Source of the DNA: Arenicellales bacterium
GTDB taxonomy: Bacteria; Pseudomonadota; Gammaproteobacteria; Arenicellales; JAHEKD01
Length of the DNA: 64,000 nt
NCBI GenBank assembly: GCA_028284225.1
Contig: JANQSD010000015.1
Location: 62,001 to 126,000 of the forward strand
Direction of reading: 5' to 3'
The notes below the pieces were generated by a model. It did no database searches. It saw nothing but the letters and a program-made list of their open reading frames with translations, and was not told where the DNA came from. Of this stretch, positions 63,042-64,000 are shown piece after piece (the first letter of the stretch is position 1; each line of letters opens with the position of its first letter). The position numbers were made by a program, and so were the translations under genes.

Positions 63042-64000
63042 CTAGGGAAGTTTATTCCAATTTAATAGCAGCTCTTGATCAACCGTCATTACTGGAACAT
63101 ATTGATCGTCCCAGACTATACCCCAGTGATTCTCCAGATAGCTATCGTGGTCCGCTTTTATACGAGAGGGCATGGCAATCTGATAAGCCTGTTCAATAGG
63201 AAATAGGTTAGTCACTGGTTTATTAATGTCGAATCGATTATCGATAAGCATGACTGTTTTTTCAGAAAGTTGCTTGAAATGGAAAATCGGGATTGTTTGG
63301 TTGAGCCACTGATCTTGCCACTGTCTGATTTTATCATCCATCTTCTGTACAAAATTGGCATCTTCCATGATTTCACTGTAGTAGTCTCCTTCAAAATAGT
63401 ACGCAAGTTTGTTTTTATTAGCCCAGGTCGGATATACATCATCATAGGCTGCCAGTGGCCGTAAATTATTAATCGCATATTTTTTTGGGGCCTTATGGTA
63501 CATGCTAAACCGGTCCAGGCTTAATTGAAAGAAACCGACTGGAGGTTGCAAGTGCATGATAGAAGATATTAGTTTATAAGTGGGTTTATAATCCGATAAC
63601 CGGTCTCCCGGAAAACCATGCAGTAAATTCCATGCGAGGCTCAGCCCCAGGCTTTTTGAGTTGCGAAGCAATAAAAGGTTCTGAGCACCTGAAACTCCCT
63701 TATCCATAAGCTTCAAAAGCCGAGTTGAAAACGATTCAATCCCGGGTTGAATAACTGTTATGCCGGCGGCTTTTAAGGCAAGCAACTTATCTACTGCAAG
63801 GTTGGCTTTTTGCTCATAAAAAATTTCCAGTCCCAGGTTCTGCTTCGATAGCTCAGGTAATAAATCTTTGAAATAGACAACCGGCATAATGTTGTCGACC
63901 ATTTGAACTTTTTTAACCTGATGTTGCTTTTGAGTGGCAATCAGTTCTGAGGTGACTTTCTCAGCCTTTTTAAACCTAAAGGTCATGCCGTCACCGTTTA
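63042..64000 (-). CDS. RiPP-maturation radical SAM C-methyltransferase (5' end outside window)
   Basis: The frame is open through the right window edge: reading past the internal Met at 63986 gives NGDGMTFRFKKAEKV, the conserved segment just after the CxxxCxxC cluster in this family, so the true start and the [4Fe-4S] Cys motif lie outside. The visible part includes QPGIESFSTRLLKLMDKGV, LAWNLLHGFPGD, HLQPPVGFFQLSLDRFSMY, signatures of the B12-type ribosomal-peptide maturation radical SAM group (TIGR03975-like). It likely C-methylates a precursor peptide encoded nearby. No precursor is seen in the 81-bp gap downstream. Confidence 0.8.
   Translation of the reverse strand, partial: NGDGMTFRFKKAEKVTSELIATQKQHQVKKVQMVDNIMPVVYFKDLLPELSKQNLGLEIFYEQKANLAVDKLLALKAAGITVIQPGIESFSTRLLKLMDKGVSGAQNLLLLRNSKSLGLSLAWNLLHGFPGDRLSDYKPTYKLISSIMHLQPPVGFFQLSLDRFSMYHKAPKKYAINNLRPLAAYDDVYPTWANKNKLAYYFEGDYYSEIMEDANFVQKMDDKIRQWQDQWLNQTIPIFHFKQLSEKTVMLIDNRFDINKPVTNLFPIEQAYQIAMPSRIKADHDSYLENHWGIVWDDQYVPVMTVDQELLLNWNKLP

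Overview
The window reads as chromosomal DNA of a gammaproteobacterium of moderate G+C content; the genus cannot be fixed from sequence alone. This rests on gene orders familiar from that class: coaD–yfhL-type ferredoxin–mutM, yqgE–ruvX–pyrR–pyrB–pyrC' and yggS–proC–yggT. An LpxL/HtrB-type acyltransferase, a Slt-type transglycosylase and outer-membrane-style proteins show a Gram-negative envelope. Coding density is high, but many spacers carry palindromic dispersed repeats.

Layout. 1–5.8 kb: DNA repair, CoA synthesis, a CoA-transferase, an ABC ATPase and argF. 5.8–15.3 kb: a 163-bp MITE-like element, a sulfotransferase, argG, two small glycan/nucleotidyl transferase-like genes, a lipid A-type acyltransferase, a beta-propeller protein, a large membrane protein with an embedded spermidine-synthase-like domain, and a secreted SGNH hydrolase. 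15.3–19.9 kb: an A+T-rich accessory cassette with a Shedu-like (DUF4263) nuclease, a DUF2971 protein and an SH3-domain membrane protein, bounded by two copies of a complex palindromic repeat in opposite orientation. 19.9–23.6 kb: a TetR regulator with a well-defined double-operator divergent promoter, then a graveyard of decayed genes (IS66 remnant, IS200/IS605 TnpA remnant, broken hypothetical gene) and a secreted protein preceded by a 4 x 19 bp tandem repeat.

23.6–41.3 kb: a bidirectional envelope-glycoconjugate locus. The minus arm holds a hexapeptide acyltransferase, AsnB-like amidotransferase, NAD-dependent epimerase, methyltransferase, a GMC oxidoreductase with a small companion, and an LPG-synthase-type membrane protein. 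The plus arm holds a YfhO-like protein, GT4, a GlpD-like oxidoreductase, a compact subtilase with a predicted beta-barrel, a GT39-like protein and a second methyltransferase. 41.3–50 kb: housekeeping genes (pteridine reductase-like SDR, cca, an aminopeptidase lipoprotein, an NDUFA9-like protein, slt, pyrE, xthA, an AmpG-like transporter). 50–55.6 kb: a giant secreted subtilase with a 29-residue acidic tract, an agmatinase-family enzyme and a Sel1-repeat protein. 55.6–61.6 kb: yggT/proC/yggS and the pyrimidine cluster, whose dihydroorotase homologue has lost its HxH metal site. 61.6–64 kb: an O-antigen-ligase-like membrane protein and, running off the right edge, a radical SAM enzyme of the RiPP-maturation C-methyltransferase type.

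The parts most likely to hold something new are the inverted-repeat-bounded Shedu cassette, the repeat family around it, the RiPP locus cut by the window edge, and the glycoconjugate locus with its compact autotransporter-like protease.
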